From NCBI GenBank assembly GCA_963693305.1, contig OY855913.1, forward strand, positions 3,654,001 to 3,718,000: a stretch of DNA of 64,000 nt, written 5' to 3'. Each line of letters begins with the position of its first letter. The stretch's first letter is position 1. The notes under the pieces were generated by a model. It was not told where the DNA came from, did no database searches, and worked only from the letters and a program-made list of their open reading frames with translations. This DNA is from Meandrina meandrites (taxonomy: Eukaryota; Cnidaria; Anthozoa; Scleractinia; Meandrinidae). A program made the position numbers and the translations under genes. Below are positions 50,564 to 62,823 of the stretch, piece by piece.

Positions 50564-52762
50564 GTTGGCAGAAGTTCAGTTTTGGGAAGAGGTCTACTTG
50601 TCAGTGGAAGTCAAGTTTAGGGCAGAAGTTCAGATTTCAGTGGACGACCACTTTTTGGCAGAAGTACAGTTTGAGGGGAAGTCCAGTTTCCAATAAAGGT
50701 CTAGTTTCGGCAGAAGTCCAGTTTTGGTGGAAGTCAAGTTTTAGGTGGAACTGCAGTATTTGGTGGAAGTCCACTTTTTGGTGGAAGACCAGTTTTTTGT
50801 GGAGGACCAGTGTTTGGTGGAAGACCAGTGTTTGGATGAAGGCCAGTGTTTAGTGGAAATCCAATGTTGGCTAAAGTCCAGTTTTCAGCGGAATGAAGAT
50901 CAGTGTTCGGTGGAAGAACAGTTTGCGGCAGAAGTGTATTTTTGACCAGAAGTCCAGTTTTCGGTGGAAGTGCACTTCTGGGCAGAAGTCCACTCCTCCA
51001 TGAAAGACCAGTTTTAGGCGAAAGTCCAGCTTTCAGTCAAAGGCCCATGTTCAGCAGAAGACCAGTGTTGGGCAGAAGTCCAGTTTTGGGGAGAAGTCTA
51101 GTTGTCCAATTTAGGGCAGAAGTTAGTTTGGGTGGAATTCCAGTTTTACATGGCAGACCAGATTTCAGCATAAGTCCAGTTTTAGGCATAAGTCTAGTTG
51201 TCGGTGCAAGTCCAGTTTAGGGTAGAAGTTCAGTTTTTGGTGGAAGTGCAGTATTTGGTGGAAGTCCACTTCTTGGTGGAAGACCATTTTTTTGGCAGAA
51301 GACCAGTGTTTGGTTGAAGACCAGTGCAAAGTGAACTTCCAGGCAAAGTGCAGTTTGCCTGGAAGTCCCGCTTTGTGTGGAAGTGCACTTTTGGGCTGAA
51401 GCGCAGTTTTTGGCACACGTACAGTTTCGGTGGAAATGCAGTTTTGGGTGGAAGTCCACTTTTGCATCAAAGTCCACTTGTTGGTGGGAGACCAGTTTTC
51501 AGCGGAAGTCCAGTTTTTGGCAGAAGATCAGTGTTGGGTGGAAGACCAGTTTTCCGCAAAAGTTTACTTCTGATTGGAAGTCCAGTTTTCGGCAGAACCA
51601 GAGTTTTCTGCAGGAAACCAGTTTTTGGCAGAAGTCCAGTTCTGGGAAATAAAGAAGTCTAGTTGTCAGTGGAAGTCGAGTTTTCAGTGGAAGACCACTT
51701 TTCTGCAAAAGTACACTTTGAGCAGAAGTCCAGTTTCCAACAGAGGTCTAGTTTCAGTGGAAATCCAGTTTTGGTGGAATTCAGGTTTTGGGTGAAAGTG
51801 CACTTTCAGGCAGAACTCCAGTTTTAGCCAGAATTGTAGTTTTCAGCAGAAGTGCAGTTTTTTCCACTTTTTGGCTTAAGTCCAGTTTTGCACAGTGACC
51901 AGTGTACAGCAGCAGACTGGTTTTTGGCAGAAGACCAGTGTTCGGAGAAAAGTCCACTTTTGGGCAGAAGTCTAGTTGTTGGTGGAAGTCCAGTTTGGGG
52001 TAGCTGCCCAGTTTTCAGTGGAAGACCATTTTTCAGCAGAAGTGCACTTTGAGTGGAAGTCCACTTTTCGGCCGAAGTCTAGTTTACAGCAAAGTGCACT
52101 TTTGGGTAGCAGTGTAGTTTTCTGCAGATGTGCAGTTTTTGGTAGAAGTCAAGTTTCTGGCCAAGGTCCAGTTTTGCACAGAAGTCTACTCTTTGGGGGA
52201 AGACCAGTTTTCAGTGGATGATCAGTGTTTGGCAGTCTAGTTGTCAGTGGAAGTCCAGTTTGTGGCACAACTTCAGTTTTTGGTGGAAGACGACTTTTCG
52301 GCAGAAGTAGGCATTGAGTGGATTTGTTCACTTTTCAGTGAATATCTAGTTTTCCGATGAAGTGCAGTTTTAGGTGAAAGTCCAGTTTTGCTTGGAGGTC
52401 ACTCTTCTGTGTAAGACCAGTTTTTGGCATAAGTCCATTTTTGGTTGAAGTCCAGTTTGTAGCCTAAGACCAGTGTTTGGTGGAAGACCAGTCTTCAGTG
52501 GAAGCCCAGTTTTGGGCAGAAGTCTTGTTATCAGTGAAAGTCCAGCTTAGGGGAGAAAGAAGACCACTTTTCAACTGAAAAGCGATTTTGAGCAGAAGTC
52601 CAGTTTTTGGGAGAAGATCACTTTTCAACAATAGTGCAGTTTTGGCTGAAGTACAGTTTTCGACAGAAGTCTAGTTTTTGATGGAAGTCTGGTTTTGGGT
52701 AGAAGACCACTTTTCCGCAGAAGTGCAGAATTGGGCGGATGTCCAGTTTTTAGCACAAGTCC
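50564..52762. repeat. Giant degenerate 18-bp minisatellite, part 2
   Basis: Same unit as 48660-49915, about 120 units, ending near 52762. Variation falls mainly at the NGG and GAAGNCC positions, with AGAC/AGTGC alternatives forming local higher-order patterns. Confidence 0.9.
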
Positions 52763-52946
52763 TATCTTTTTTTCCTTCCAAGCAATTTTTGTTTTGATTT
52801 GTACACCAAAATTATGTAATAAAAGTATAGGCCACCATGAAAACGATGATCCTACTGAGCCAAGTCATATAATCACACGCTAAATTCTGCACAATGAGGA
52901 TGCACAGTGCAGTACTAAGGTATCACTTTAACTGAAAAAAGACTCA

Positions 52947-53034
52947 CCATGTACATCGGGTTTTACTCCTCCATGTGGTTCAGTCTACATGTAAAGCATC
53001 TTGCTTGTCTTCCACTTTGTCAGGAATAAAGGTC
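52947..53034 (-). ncRNA. Exon-like segment B, non-coding in all frames
   Basis: On the minus strand an acceptor (TTTTATCTTTTAG) leads to GACCTTTATTCC and the segment ends GATGTACATG|GTGAGT. Stops in all three frames. Similar to segment A (48062-48172). Together they bracket the minisatellite. Confidence 0.35.
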
Positions 53035-53871
53035 CTAAAAGATAAAAGACAGCCTTGGTTCATATTGCAAATAATTATTTATTAAGCATTTAATGTACAA
53101 ATTCAAGTTACATAATTATAATAATATTATTATGAGAGTGGCATAAAAGCTGTGGACGCTGGATTCATAATCAAGGACAAATAAAATAGTAAAATAGTAA
53201 AATAGTACTGTCAAGACACTCCCAGGATAAAAACCTGTCCCCAAAAGCATGAATTCTCTCATCCCCTCTCCTTTGTGATATCCTTGTCCGCCAATATTGT
53301 GAAGGGGGTAGGGGGTTGACAAAAAGATGACTCATCTGGTTTTTCTTTTTGTTTATGAAGTATGGCTTGCTGTTAGTTATCATCCATTCTGCTAAAATTT
53401 CTTGAATATTTATTACCCCCTGATTGCAGATGTTGAGTATTTAACCTTCGAGGCACTTGCCCCAGTACTAGACCAGCACTAATGCAGGGTCTTCAAATAC
53501 AGTCATGTAACTGAGGACAATGGGATGCCGTTGCAAATGGTTAGATGTTCTAGTCTTCTCGGATAAGGACAATAAGCTGTAAGTCCCGCCTCCTGCATCT
53601 TCACTGTTATGGTGAAGATGGAACACAGCCCCAAATGCTGGCACTTTCCACATCTCAGCCATGACCACCCTTAATAACTTCAATCAAGAAATTATCTTCC
53701 TTTCAAAAACTCTTCAAATAAAAGACTCATGAAATTGCACTGAACATGCAAGCATACAAAGTTTTTTATTTAGACTAGTGATGTGTGACGAAAACCAAAG
53801 CTAACATTCTAGCAAAAGAATGTGAACCAATCAAAACGCAAAGCAGATACAAGCAGCTAGAATGAAGTGCT

Positions 53872-54137
53872 ACAATCTTGGACAAAACTGTTGAAACACT
53901 TAGCAAATTTCCACTTATTTAGCCAACAGAGTTCAGTTTTGCAACCCCTTCCCCCCCATTTCAATGTTGTTAATGCTTTAGTGTTTTTAAAACAAAGCCT
54001 GTCGAACCACAAACCTCAAGAAACAACATTGAGTAGGGGGGGAGGGGGATAAGATATTTTGAACCCGCTTGCAAGTCGAGACACTTGTGAGAAATGCGTG
54101 AAAATCGTATGTTTCAACTAGTTTTGTCCAAGATTGT
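53872..54137. mobile_element. 266-bp MITE, copy 1
   Basis: The inverted ends ACAATCTTGGACAAAACT and AGTTTTGTCCAAGATTGT continue inward through GTTGAAAC. The interior contains a CCCC run, a GGGGG run and TTCAATGTTGTT...AACAACATTGA, which also pair. Nearly identical to 55502-55772. Confidence 0.9.
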
Positions 54138-55501
54138 GTAAGCTGCTTTTTCAGGAATTTTGAGGAATTGCGAGATTTTGGTGAGCTAAGGAGCCAGGTA
54201 TATTTAAAACTCTTCGAATTGCTTTTGTAAAAATAATTTACGCCTCAAAAATATTATTCATTTTAATTTTACAGGCAAAATAGGGACTTCTCATGTCAAT
54301 GGCGCACACATGCTTTTTTTTCTATGGCGGTCGAAGATGCTACTATGAGTAGGGCAAGCGCTTTTGAAGACCAGTGGTCGTGTTGTAGTCATTTAAAAAG
54401 TATTTGACCAAAGAATCTAGTTCCAAACTATAATAGAGAGGGCATTTTGCAATAATAGCTCACTTAAAAATAGGCAGGTATCAGGTCTCACGTTACAGTA
54501 TCCCGCGCTAACCCGCAGGATTTTAACACTGAATCCCGAAATTCTCGAAATGTTGTTTCTCCCTTTGAATTTAGAAAGCAATAGATGAAATAGTGCACCA
54601 GTCGATTAACTTTGAATGATCAACACAAAGAAAGCGAAAAACTACGGTTAACAGAGCTTTTCAACAGTTAACGGGCAAGTCTTTTGAAATAATAGAAGAT
54701 GTCAAGGTATCTTTCATTAATAGCTGTTAATCGGTGTTAACCATATGTTAACCGTTCAAATCACTGCAAATCCTTTTGTTAATCGTTCAGAATCACAGTG
54801 TTTACGCAAATTCAAAGTTGCCGCAGACAACTAAGGGTAACTGGTGCGAATTGAGAGAGAAAAGTCCCATTAAGTACATAAAAACAGTCGTTAGCAATAG
54901 TCTGTTATTAACCGCTTGTTTGTCACGCCGCATCCATTTTGTCACGCTTGAGACGTTATGGCGTGACGCCATTGCTTTTCACGTAATCCCACTCAAAAAA
55001 CGCGTGCAACTTCATGCATTTTCGTTCTTTTCCTATGGAATGGTAAATACGTTAAGTTTTGGGTTGTTTTCTGTACGTTTTATGACTTCATTTGTCTGAA
55101 TTATACTCTGGTCGTTTGAATGTATAACTGATGTATCGACTAAAGTGTTACAAATTGTTCTAATTACCATCAATGACGCACATAAAAAACAAACTTTGTA
55201 TTTTATCTGAAGTTTTAGAATGCAGACATTTGATGGAAACTTGCATCAGCCCTTCAATAAAGCCATTTCCTATTGAAATCCTTGCAAAGAATCTGACTGA
55301 GTAGAATCATTGAAAGTTCTGTTGACTCGATTGGTAACGAGCCTCCGAAAACCATTTTAATTGATGATTCCGTGGATTCATAAAGGCATGTTGTGGCAAC
55401 GAGTAGTTGGTGGTAAAGAACTTGAAGCATACAAAAAGCTAAAGGCGTTTTATGGCAGAACTTAAACACGTTTTCTACTTATTAGCCAAAATATCGTTTA
55501 C
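54138..55501. other. Non-coding stretch between MITE copies
   Basis: No credible gene. A GTCACGC/GCGTGAC pair at about 54932-54968 is a short foldback. Confidence 0.45.
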
Positions 55502-55772
55502 ACAATCTTGGACAAAACTGTTGAAACACTTAGCAAATTTCCACTTATTTAGCCAACAGAGTTCAGTTTTGCAACCCCCTCCCCCCCATTTCAATGTTGT
55601 TAATGCTTTAGTGTTTTTAAAACAAAGCCTGTCGAAACGCAAACCTCAAGAAACAACATTGAGTAGGGGGGGGGGGGAGGGGGATAAGATATTTTGAACC
55701 CGCTTGCAAGTCGAGACATTTGTGAGAAATGCGTGAAAATCGTATGTTTCAACTAGTTTTGTCCAAGATTGT
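55502..55772. mobile_element. 271-bp MITE, copy 2
   Basis: Same ends and interior as 53872-54137, with about 97% identity by eye, 1.6 kb away in the same orientation. No clear target duplication could be read for either copy. Confidence 0.9.
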
Positions 55773-55900
55773 AGAAAACGAGTGCGAGCGCATAACAAAT
55801 TAGTTTTGGTTTCACATCTGACAAGTTTTTTAAATCAATCACTTATTTAGCATAGTAATGCAAAACCAAAGCAAATGTGAATTACATTTTACTTTCAATG

Positions 55901-56168
55901 TAGCCTGCAAGCAGGCTCACCTTTGGGTTACACACGCGCGGCAAAGCCGCGTAACGCGAGTGGCGAAGCCACGAGAAAGTGAGCCTGCAACGATCTCAGT
56001 ATTTTTTTCACTTCCACCCCGGAAACCACAGGAATACGATAAGCTAATTAAATTTCACCGGAAGTTTGATATTTGACAGCGCGATGACAGCGGCTCGCTG
56101 AACTCCTTCTCCATCACTCGCTTCGCTTGCTGATCACTCGCGCGTGTGACCCAAAGGTGAGCCTGCTC
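55901..56168. mobile_element. Foldback element (AGCCTGC family), about 268 bp
   Basis: AGCCTGCAAGCAGGCTCACC TTTGGGTTACAC at the left is matched by GTGTGACCCAAAGGTGAGCC TGCT at the right. Contains CGCGGCAAAGCCGCG and GTGGCGAAGCCAC palindromes. Shares termini with 25146-25210. Confidence 0.75.
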
Positions 56169-58900
56169 ATCAGTAAAAATTGCTCAATCATTAAAATAAA
56201 ACTTTATAGATTACTCACCATGACATTTGCATTCTTTGGTCTCTGATTGATCCACATCTCATCTGACTGTACCAAAGCCTTATTTGACATACATGTATGC
56301 ATCAGGTTTTCCTATAAAGTGACAGAGGGTTTGTCCATTTGGCTTGGTTTGACATGTCTCAGGTTAGGCTTGGCTAAATCTATATATTTAAAAGTACCAT
56401 ATTTTCTCGATTTAACACCGGGTACAAAATTAATGCCAGGTCTCCAAGGTGGAGTTCAAAATAGGCCTCTCAAGTATTTATGTAATGTTTAATAAATGAG
56501 CAGCAGTGTTTTATCAAGTTCAAAACACGAGGTGCAGCAAGTGTTTTAGACTTGACAAAACACAAACTGCGAGTTTATTGAACGGCTTCAAAATCTTCTG
56601 ATGTAGATCAACTCATTCTTGCACTAATGTTTAGATTTCGGTTATTTTGGCCTAGAAAATTGGACGTAAAGTTTAGCCGTGTCTTTATCAGATATAAAGA
56701 CACTCATTAAACATTAATTTCTTGGAATTTTCTTTAGGAATTATTAATGAGTTTTTGAATTAATGTATATTCGGCTGTAGGCACATAAGCCAGATAAATT
56801 TTTGTCAAAAATAATGAAAAAAAAAACTGTTACTTTATGAAAGCCAGGTTCGTATAAACTGCAGGAGTCAAATAAATGCCGGGCCCACCAGGCCAAGTTT
56901 GAAATAAATGCCAGAAGTATCTATTCGAGAAAATACACTCAGGTAACTGTCCAATCTCATGATGTACAACATGTACGTGTAAAGCATGTATATGGAAGAC
57001 AAAGACCTATTTCCCAGTCCAGCAGTAACTGACACATTCTACAAATTAAAATTACATGTATGACCAGTTGCAGTCCTCCTTGTGCAATTTTTAAATTTAA
57101 CAAGGAGGACTTCAAAGTTGCCCTTTTAGAACTAAGGAAAAGACTCCAAGAAAGCATTTGCAAAGAAATTTGAGACTTCAAGAGCAGTACTGAAATTCTG
57201 CACGACTCTGCAAGACACATGTTTGGAAGGGTCTTTGCCACCCCTAATAGATAAATAAGTAATGGTGGAAATAATGGGGAGGGGCAGAGTGTCTTAGGAA
57301 AATGGGGGGGGGGGGGGGGTAGGGGTAGTTATTAAGACATGGGAAGGAAAGTGCACTTAATATATAATTCATGTGACTTTGACCTATACATTGATAAAAA
57401 AAAAACTAGTTTTAGGTTCTCTTGGAGCTGTATAGTTACTTTTTTGTGCAAGATGCTTCAGTTCTTGTCGAATTCTACAAGCACGTGTTAACAGTGTTAA
57501 GATTCTTATAGTTTGCTTTCAATTAAGCTTTTTGTTCAATGCTTATACTGTGCTTTGCAGGTAATATTATAACTTTCATTTGGTTTACGCTTTCACGCAC
57601 AAACATTTCTTTATTGCTTGAAGCACAAAAACGCTGACATTAGGCACCAATGCAATACGCTGTTAAAACTTGCTTTCAAACCTCGTGCTTATAAACCAAA
57701 TAAATATAATAGAAGTGCACAAAACAGAACGCCTTGCTTACCTTTCTCACTGAGCGAAACATGTCAGACGCTGAAAGCCAACCTAAGAACTATAAGACGC
57801 TAAACTGTATTCCACAATTAAAACGGTTGGTCATTGCTGGAAGGAAGGTTCACAAAATGCCCGCCATCTTTGTTTTCTGCAAGCCTCGACACCAGGATTT
57901 GCCCAACGAGGGTTTCGTCGCATCGTGGGTGGGGGTGGGGGGAAGGGAGTTAAGGGGAGGGGGCGACAGGAACGGACCAAGTTTTATTCCGGAATGCTTC
58001 TCCCCGGCTTTGAAGGCTTCGTCCAATTTTACAGCCTTTTTCCTATGTGGGATATTGTTTCAGAGAGTGAATGTGCTAAGCCTACTTTTCTCGAGGGCTA
58101 GGGGAGGGGGTGTCAAAAATATTAAACAAAATTGTTTGCCAGGCCTGAAAAGACAACATAAATTGCTTGCTATGATATGTGGATTTTGAAAAAAAAAATT
58201 GTTTGCAGAGGTGCATAAATTTAAAAAAAAATTGCAGATTTTATTCCCGGAGTGATACCCCCCTCCAGGAAAATAATGGTCCGTCCCTTATCACATCCCA
58301 GACTTCCTAATTAATGCCAACTTAGGTGGCCAGTACTGGCCTAGACATGCCCATCTTTGGTGTTTCTACCAATCATGTTGAGGAGTCTCGTTATGGCATG
58401 TACAAAAACCAGGGAACACCGGAACACTGGAACAGCCTGGAACAGCTGGAACACCAAAACACCAATACACCCCAGAACAAATTTGTATAAGTTTTACCAA
58501 TGAAGTTAAATCACTGCAATATAAAAAATTGTTGGCAACCAATGTATCTTTGACCACTCTTGATGTTGCCATAGCAACAAAATTTGACATCACCGTAATT
58601 TGAATGCAATCACTGGTAAAACCTTAACAAAGTTGTACTCAAAGTTTTACCTCAGCATTATTGGTGTAGCTGCAATATAATGCCAAAGACGGGAATATCT
58701 AAACCATTATGAGCCATCTGAAGGGACAGGATAAGTTAGCCTGTTCAAGGCATTCAGCTGGTAGTTGAGGACCAGTGTGAATCAGGATGATTGCGATGAA
58801 GGGAGAGCAGATAGGGGGAGGGGATTTCTCTCTATAGTCAAATAATTATAAGGGGAGTTTTGACCCAGGCTAAAGCCGGGGTTTAGGCGCTGTTTCACCT
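56169..58900. other. Mostly non-coding stretch
   Basis: A possible third CATG|GTGAGT donor on the minus strand lies at about 56218. A G run occurs near 57304-57320. The frames at 57734-58189 (+) and 56957-57241 (-) lack recognisable features and are not supported. Confidence 0.45.
58565..58578. promoter_or_regulatory. X-box-like palindrome GTTGCCATAGCAAC
   Basis: Fits the RFX X-box pattern of two GTTGC-type arms. No promoter context is visible. Confidence 0.3.
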
Positions 58901-59196
58901 GATTGCAGGTTACTGGAGAGGTGTCTCCTGAAAGGTGTCATGACCTTCCTTGGGTTGCAGGACAGGTATATTATCAAGGGAAATTGGGACTTAACGAGTT
59001 GAAGTATAGGAAAAGAGTAGGGAAAACTGTTATATTGGGTATAATTCAGAGCGTTTCAGAATGCCTTGCCTTGACACACATAATTATCAAGGAGTTGCTC
59101 ACGTAAATAGTTTGCAAAAAAGGATGCAGTCAAGCTCTGTTGTAGGTTATGTAAAACGGGTACCATTTTCTATTGGGTATAGTCTGCATACGAGCC

Positions 59197-59470
59197 TAGT
59201 GGCCCATCATGCCGGAGCTTATCCCGGTTTCCGTAGCATGAAGCGACTAGGAGTATTTCTACTCCTCCCTGGATGGGATGCTAGTCCACCGTAGGGTTAC
59301 CCGCAGCAGTAATTTCGCCAGTACCCATTTATACACCTGGGTGGAGAGAGGCACTATGAGAGTAAAGTATCTTGCCCAAGAACACAACGCAGTGCCCCGG
59401 CCAGGGCTCGAACCCAGACCGCCTGATCCGGAGTCCAGCGCACTAACCATTAGGCCACCGTGCCTCCTGC
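59197..59470 (-). mobile_element. tRNA-headed SINE
   Basis: On the minus strand the head reads GGCACGGTGGCCTAATGGTT (A-box region, 59439-59462) and GGGTTCGAGCC (B box, 59405-59415), the split internal promoter of a tRNA gene. The body continues with TGGGCAAGATACTTTACTC and CATCCCATCCAGGGAGGAGT. The tRNA-like acceptor stem is absent, so it is a SINE rather than a tRNA gene. The tail ends near 59200. Confidence 0.8.
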
Positions 59471-59896
59471 CATCGTAGAGTGGTGTTGCACTATATATAG
59501 CTCTTAGCGGCCTATATAAATGGGTATATAAAAGGGTTACTTTTTCTGTCAAATATGGTGAATCAAAGGGTGATGGTTTTGTCCTTGTGGCAACGCATTA
59601 GGTTTTTTCTCACTTATAATCCAGCAAAAATTAAATTGTCAGAGTCGCAAGCAGAAAGGAAGTACTCAGAGGGCCTGAGAGCTAGCATTATGATTGGGTT
59701 GTTCTTCTGCTTCTGCTTGCAAATCTGTCAATCTAGTTTTCACTTGATCATAAGCGATGGAGTCATAAGAGGAAGTGTGATGTACGCAAGATGGCTTGAG
59801 CATTCACTGCTACAGAATTATCTTGAATTGATTTTACATTTTGAATATGATTCTTCATGAGTGTTGTGAAGAGCAAGAAATGACCCAGTGTCTATA

Positions 59897-60074
59897 GAGC
59901 ATATTCACTCACGTGACCAGTGGCCATATTGGTTTACCTAAACAAAAGACAATTTTTGAACTTTGATAGATTTTAATTCCCGGTGGGATGGCTTGGTACA
60001 CCAAATGAATATGGCTGCCGTTTCTTTTCTTTTGGAACACCAATATGGCTGCCATGACGTGATGTGAATACGCT
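59897..60074. mobile_element. 178-bp foldback MITE
   Basis: GAGCATATTCACTCACGTGA CCAGTGGCCATATTGG is mirrored by CCAATATGGCTGCCATGACG TGATGTGAATACGCTC. Confidence 0.75.
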
Positions 60075-60998
60075 CCATTGAATGCCTTCCACTCTTTACA
60101 TAAAAATTGTGCTGCCCATGGATATACTAGGTAACAAACAAGTACATAGATGACTGTATTCCAGTTGTATTTTAATTTGTAATTTTCAATGCATTATGAT
60201 TACATCTTTTACTGTGCATTTCATTACTAATAATTGATCCCTCCTTATATTTAATCTCTTTTAATCACCATGTTCAAAAAATTCTTATCCTTCGTTTCAG
60301 GTGTGATAAATTCACAGTTATAGTTGAATACATTGATATCTCTTAGCCGAAATGAATGGGCTCTATGCCAGTTAACAGATGTAAATAACTAGGCCCAAAT
60401 TTGCTGCTGAAACTTGATTATTGAATTATACGGTCATTTAAAGAAGCCTCTGGCTAGTAAGCCACATAATTAAACTCTTATCAACTTCTGGAACTATAAT
60501 ATATTATTTTGCTCTGCCATAATAGTTTATTCATTTTTCCAAATATAATAATGATCAACTAAAACAATTTTTTTTATTATTTTTTGAACACAACCACTCC
60601 CCTACATATATGTAGGTGAATAGAATATGTGCACCCACTACAATAAGGATTTATTACTAACTGTATGGAAGTGCAAACCTGAATTCTTACAAACCACTTC
60701 ACTACATTTAATTTGACAAATAATATAACTTTAAATGATATTGTGTTGTTGCAGAAAATGCAAGGCTTTTGGTTACCCCCCACCCCCAACCCCCAACCCA
60801 ACCAGAAATTCAATTATTGAGCATCCTACATGTATTTTAAAAATTTTGGGGATGTCCTGCCCCAACAAAAACAATTTCCAATTGATGATCTTCAGTGGGA
60901 TGGGGGGGACCTACATATTACGTGATTTATACCTGATTCACACCAACTAAACATGTTTAGTTAAACCAGGTTTAAGAAAATGAAAATCAGCAACAGGC

Positions 60999-61828
60999 TG
61001 GAAAAGTTACCTCCCCCCACCGCGGAAAGGAAACTTACTGAATATGGAGTAGAAAAGAAAAACCTGTGCAAGGTTTATCTTTTACCCTTTAATGTTACAA
61101 AAGAAACCAAAATGATGATGTCCCAATACAAGATCATTCATCGCATCCTACCTACGAATAGCTTATTACACAAGATGAAGAAAGTTGACTCCCCAACTTG
61201 TCCTTTTTGCCCTTCCGAGCTCCATACCATCTGGCATCTTTTTATAGAATGTACTCAAGAAAAATCTTTCTGGGTCGATTTTCAAGACTGGTACAATGTT
61301 CATAGTAGAAAAAGTGTCCATCTTTCGAACTTAGATGTCTCATATGGTATTTTGGACTCTCCTCGTAAGTGCTTAGCCCTAAACCATCTTATTATCTTAG
61401 GCAAATACTTTTTATACGTTAACACCGGCCTAAAAAATAAAGTTCAGTTTAACGAGTACATATCTCTCGTTCGCGACAAATTAGCATTAGAAAAACATAT
61501 TGCTATCAAATCTGGTAAATACGAAAACTATATTAAGAAATGGAATTTTATACAAAACCTTTAGTTGGTTTTTGTTTCTTGCTATATCTTTTATTCTCTT
61601 TCATTTTCCTTTTTCCTGGTAACGTTTATGAACTATGTTTTTGTTTTGTTATTTCTGATTGCATTGTTAGCCCAATAAGTAGTGATGTTACACATGTATG
61701 TTAACAGTATTAGCTTAGTTAAGTAGAGTATTGTAAAGTAGCTCCTTGTGTAATGTTTAGTGATTTATATTTTGTAATTATAGTAATGTTGTAAGTAAGT
61801 AGTAAGTATTTGCAAATTTAAAAAAAAA
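60999..61828 (+). mobile_element. 5'-truncated LINE with 16-bp target duplication
   Basis: AAAATCAGCAACAGGC occurs immediately before (60983-60998) and after (61829-61844) the insert, which ends in an A-rich tail. Those are the marks of target-primed reverse transcription. Only the C-terminal part of ORF2 and the 3' UTR are present. Confidence 0.9.
61000..61564 (+). pseudogene. LINE ORF2 C-terminal fragment (zf-RVT region)
   Basis: About 187 codons of the 3' end of a reverse-transcriptase ORF. Typical of this region are MMMSQYKIIHRILPTNSLLH, a CPFC...TIWHLFIECTQ zinc motif (C-x2-C-x9-H-x4-C pattern) and a FWVDFQDWYN follow-up. The frame is intact to the stop at 61564. The apparent start codon at 60980 lies in the target DNA, so this is a 5'-truncated fragment, not a gene. 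Confidence 0.85.
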
Positions 61829-62096
61829 AAAATCAGCAACAGGCAACTGACAGACTAAATTTTATATCGGGTTCAAGTATGCTCTAACTTGTGCTTTCAT
61901 TGTGCCAAATTTGAAGTCGATAAACATCAGTCAGCAACTTCCATGAAGAAAACAATTTTAAACCGCGTTTAACTAAACAACATTTAAACATGTTTAAGCT
62001 TTGGTGTGAATGGGGTATTAGTTAGAACTGATCTTTGTTTTCCGCTATGCCTGTGAATTCATAACAAAGAGTTGAACCTCTACTAACAGAGCCTTA

Positions 62097-62623
62097 GGGC
62101 GCTTACCAGTAGTCAGAACTGGCTGGTTTGTCCGGTGGTTTTGAATGTGAAATGGATCTTTTGCACAAGATTTTCCCACAAATCTACCAGAAGATTGTAT
62201 AATTATAGCGGAGCTCCAGCTGCCCAAAGGGCTGCAGAGTGGAGCCCCATAACTACCATGCATGCATAGAAATAGGAGAACCATGCATTCAAGTTTTCCT
62301 GGTCAACTTGGCCAGTGGCATGGATCCCAGGCACGAGTGCCCAACGACAATGACAAGGACGACGATGCACAACATGGCAGCCATTTGGGCAGCCAATTTG
62401 TCAGCCTTATCAGCTTGTATCTTTGATATTGGGCATCCATGTTACATGTATGGTCAATTGACAGCTGTCAAAACAAGGTAACTCAGCCTTTAGGCTTGGC
62501 TAAATCTGTATAATTATTATTTATGCATTGACTGATTGGACAGACAAATCTGACTAACAATGGAATAATCTGTTCTTGGATATAGCAGTCTGGTCGTCCA
62601 GTTCTGACTAATGGTAAGCACCC
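62097..62623. mobile_element. 527-bp Harbinger-type MITE with TTA duplication
   Basis: GGGCGCTTACCAGTAGTCAG AACTGG at the left is mirrored by CCAGTTCTGACTAATGGTAA GCACCC at the right. TTA flanks both sides (62094-62096, 62624-62626), the 3-bp target duplication known for PIF/Harbinger elements. No transposase inside. Confidence 0.85.
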
Positions 62624-62823
62624 TTAGTCATGGTTCGAGCGACATACAAATGCCATAGTATTAACTTTCCACCTCTCCTTCCCAAGGGTGTTAATGCTTA
62701 CTGGAGATACAGGAGTATTTACTGTGTCGAATGTTGAAAGATCTCTGCTGGGTAAACTAAGGTACAAGTAGCATTTATGATCAACTACTGGACTACAACA
62801 AACAAATACAGGGTACACAGATA

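Larger units (their letters stand above)
60931..62019. mobile_element. MITE split by a LINE insertion
   Basis: The left end ACCTGATTCACACCAACTAA ACATGTTTAGTTAAACC and right end GGTGTGAATGGGGTA, preceded by GTTTAACTAAACAAC and AAACATGTTTAAGC, form imperfect inverted repeats. Removing the LINE (60999-61828) and one target copy leaves an element of about 240 bp. Confidence 0.65.

Noticed and set aside
48953..52052. Many 60-110-codon ORFs with hexapeptide repeats
   Set aside because: Artefact of an 18-bp minisatellite; stops in every frame and no start or splice context.
48660..52762. Possible CRISPR-like array
   Set aside because: Units are contiguous and degenerate, with no constant repeat separated by unique spacers, and the context is eukaryotic.
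55898..56076. Short ORF containing RQSRVTRVAKPRES
   Set aside because: Encoded by the GC-rich palindromes of a foldback element.
59400..59470. Functional tRNA gene
   Set aside because: Good A and B boxes, but the acceptor stem is absent and the sequence continues into a SINE body.
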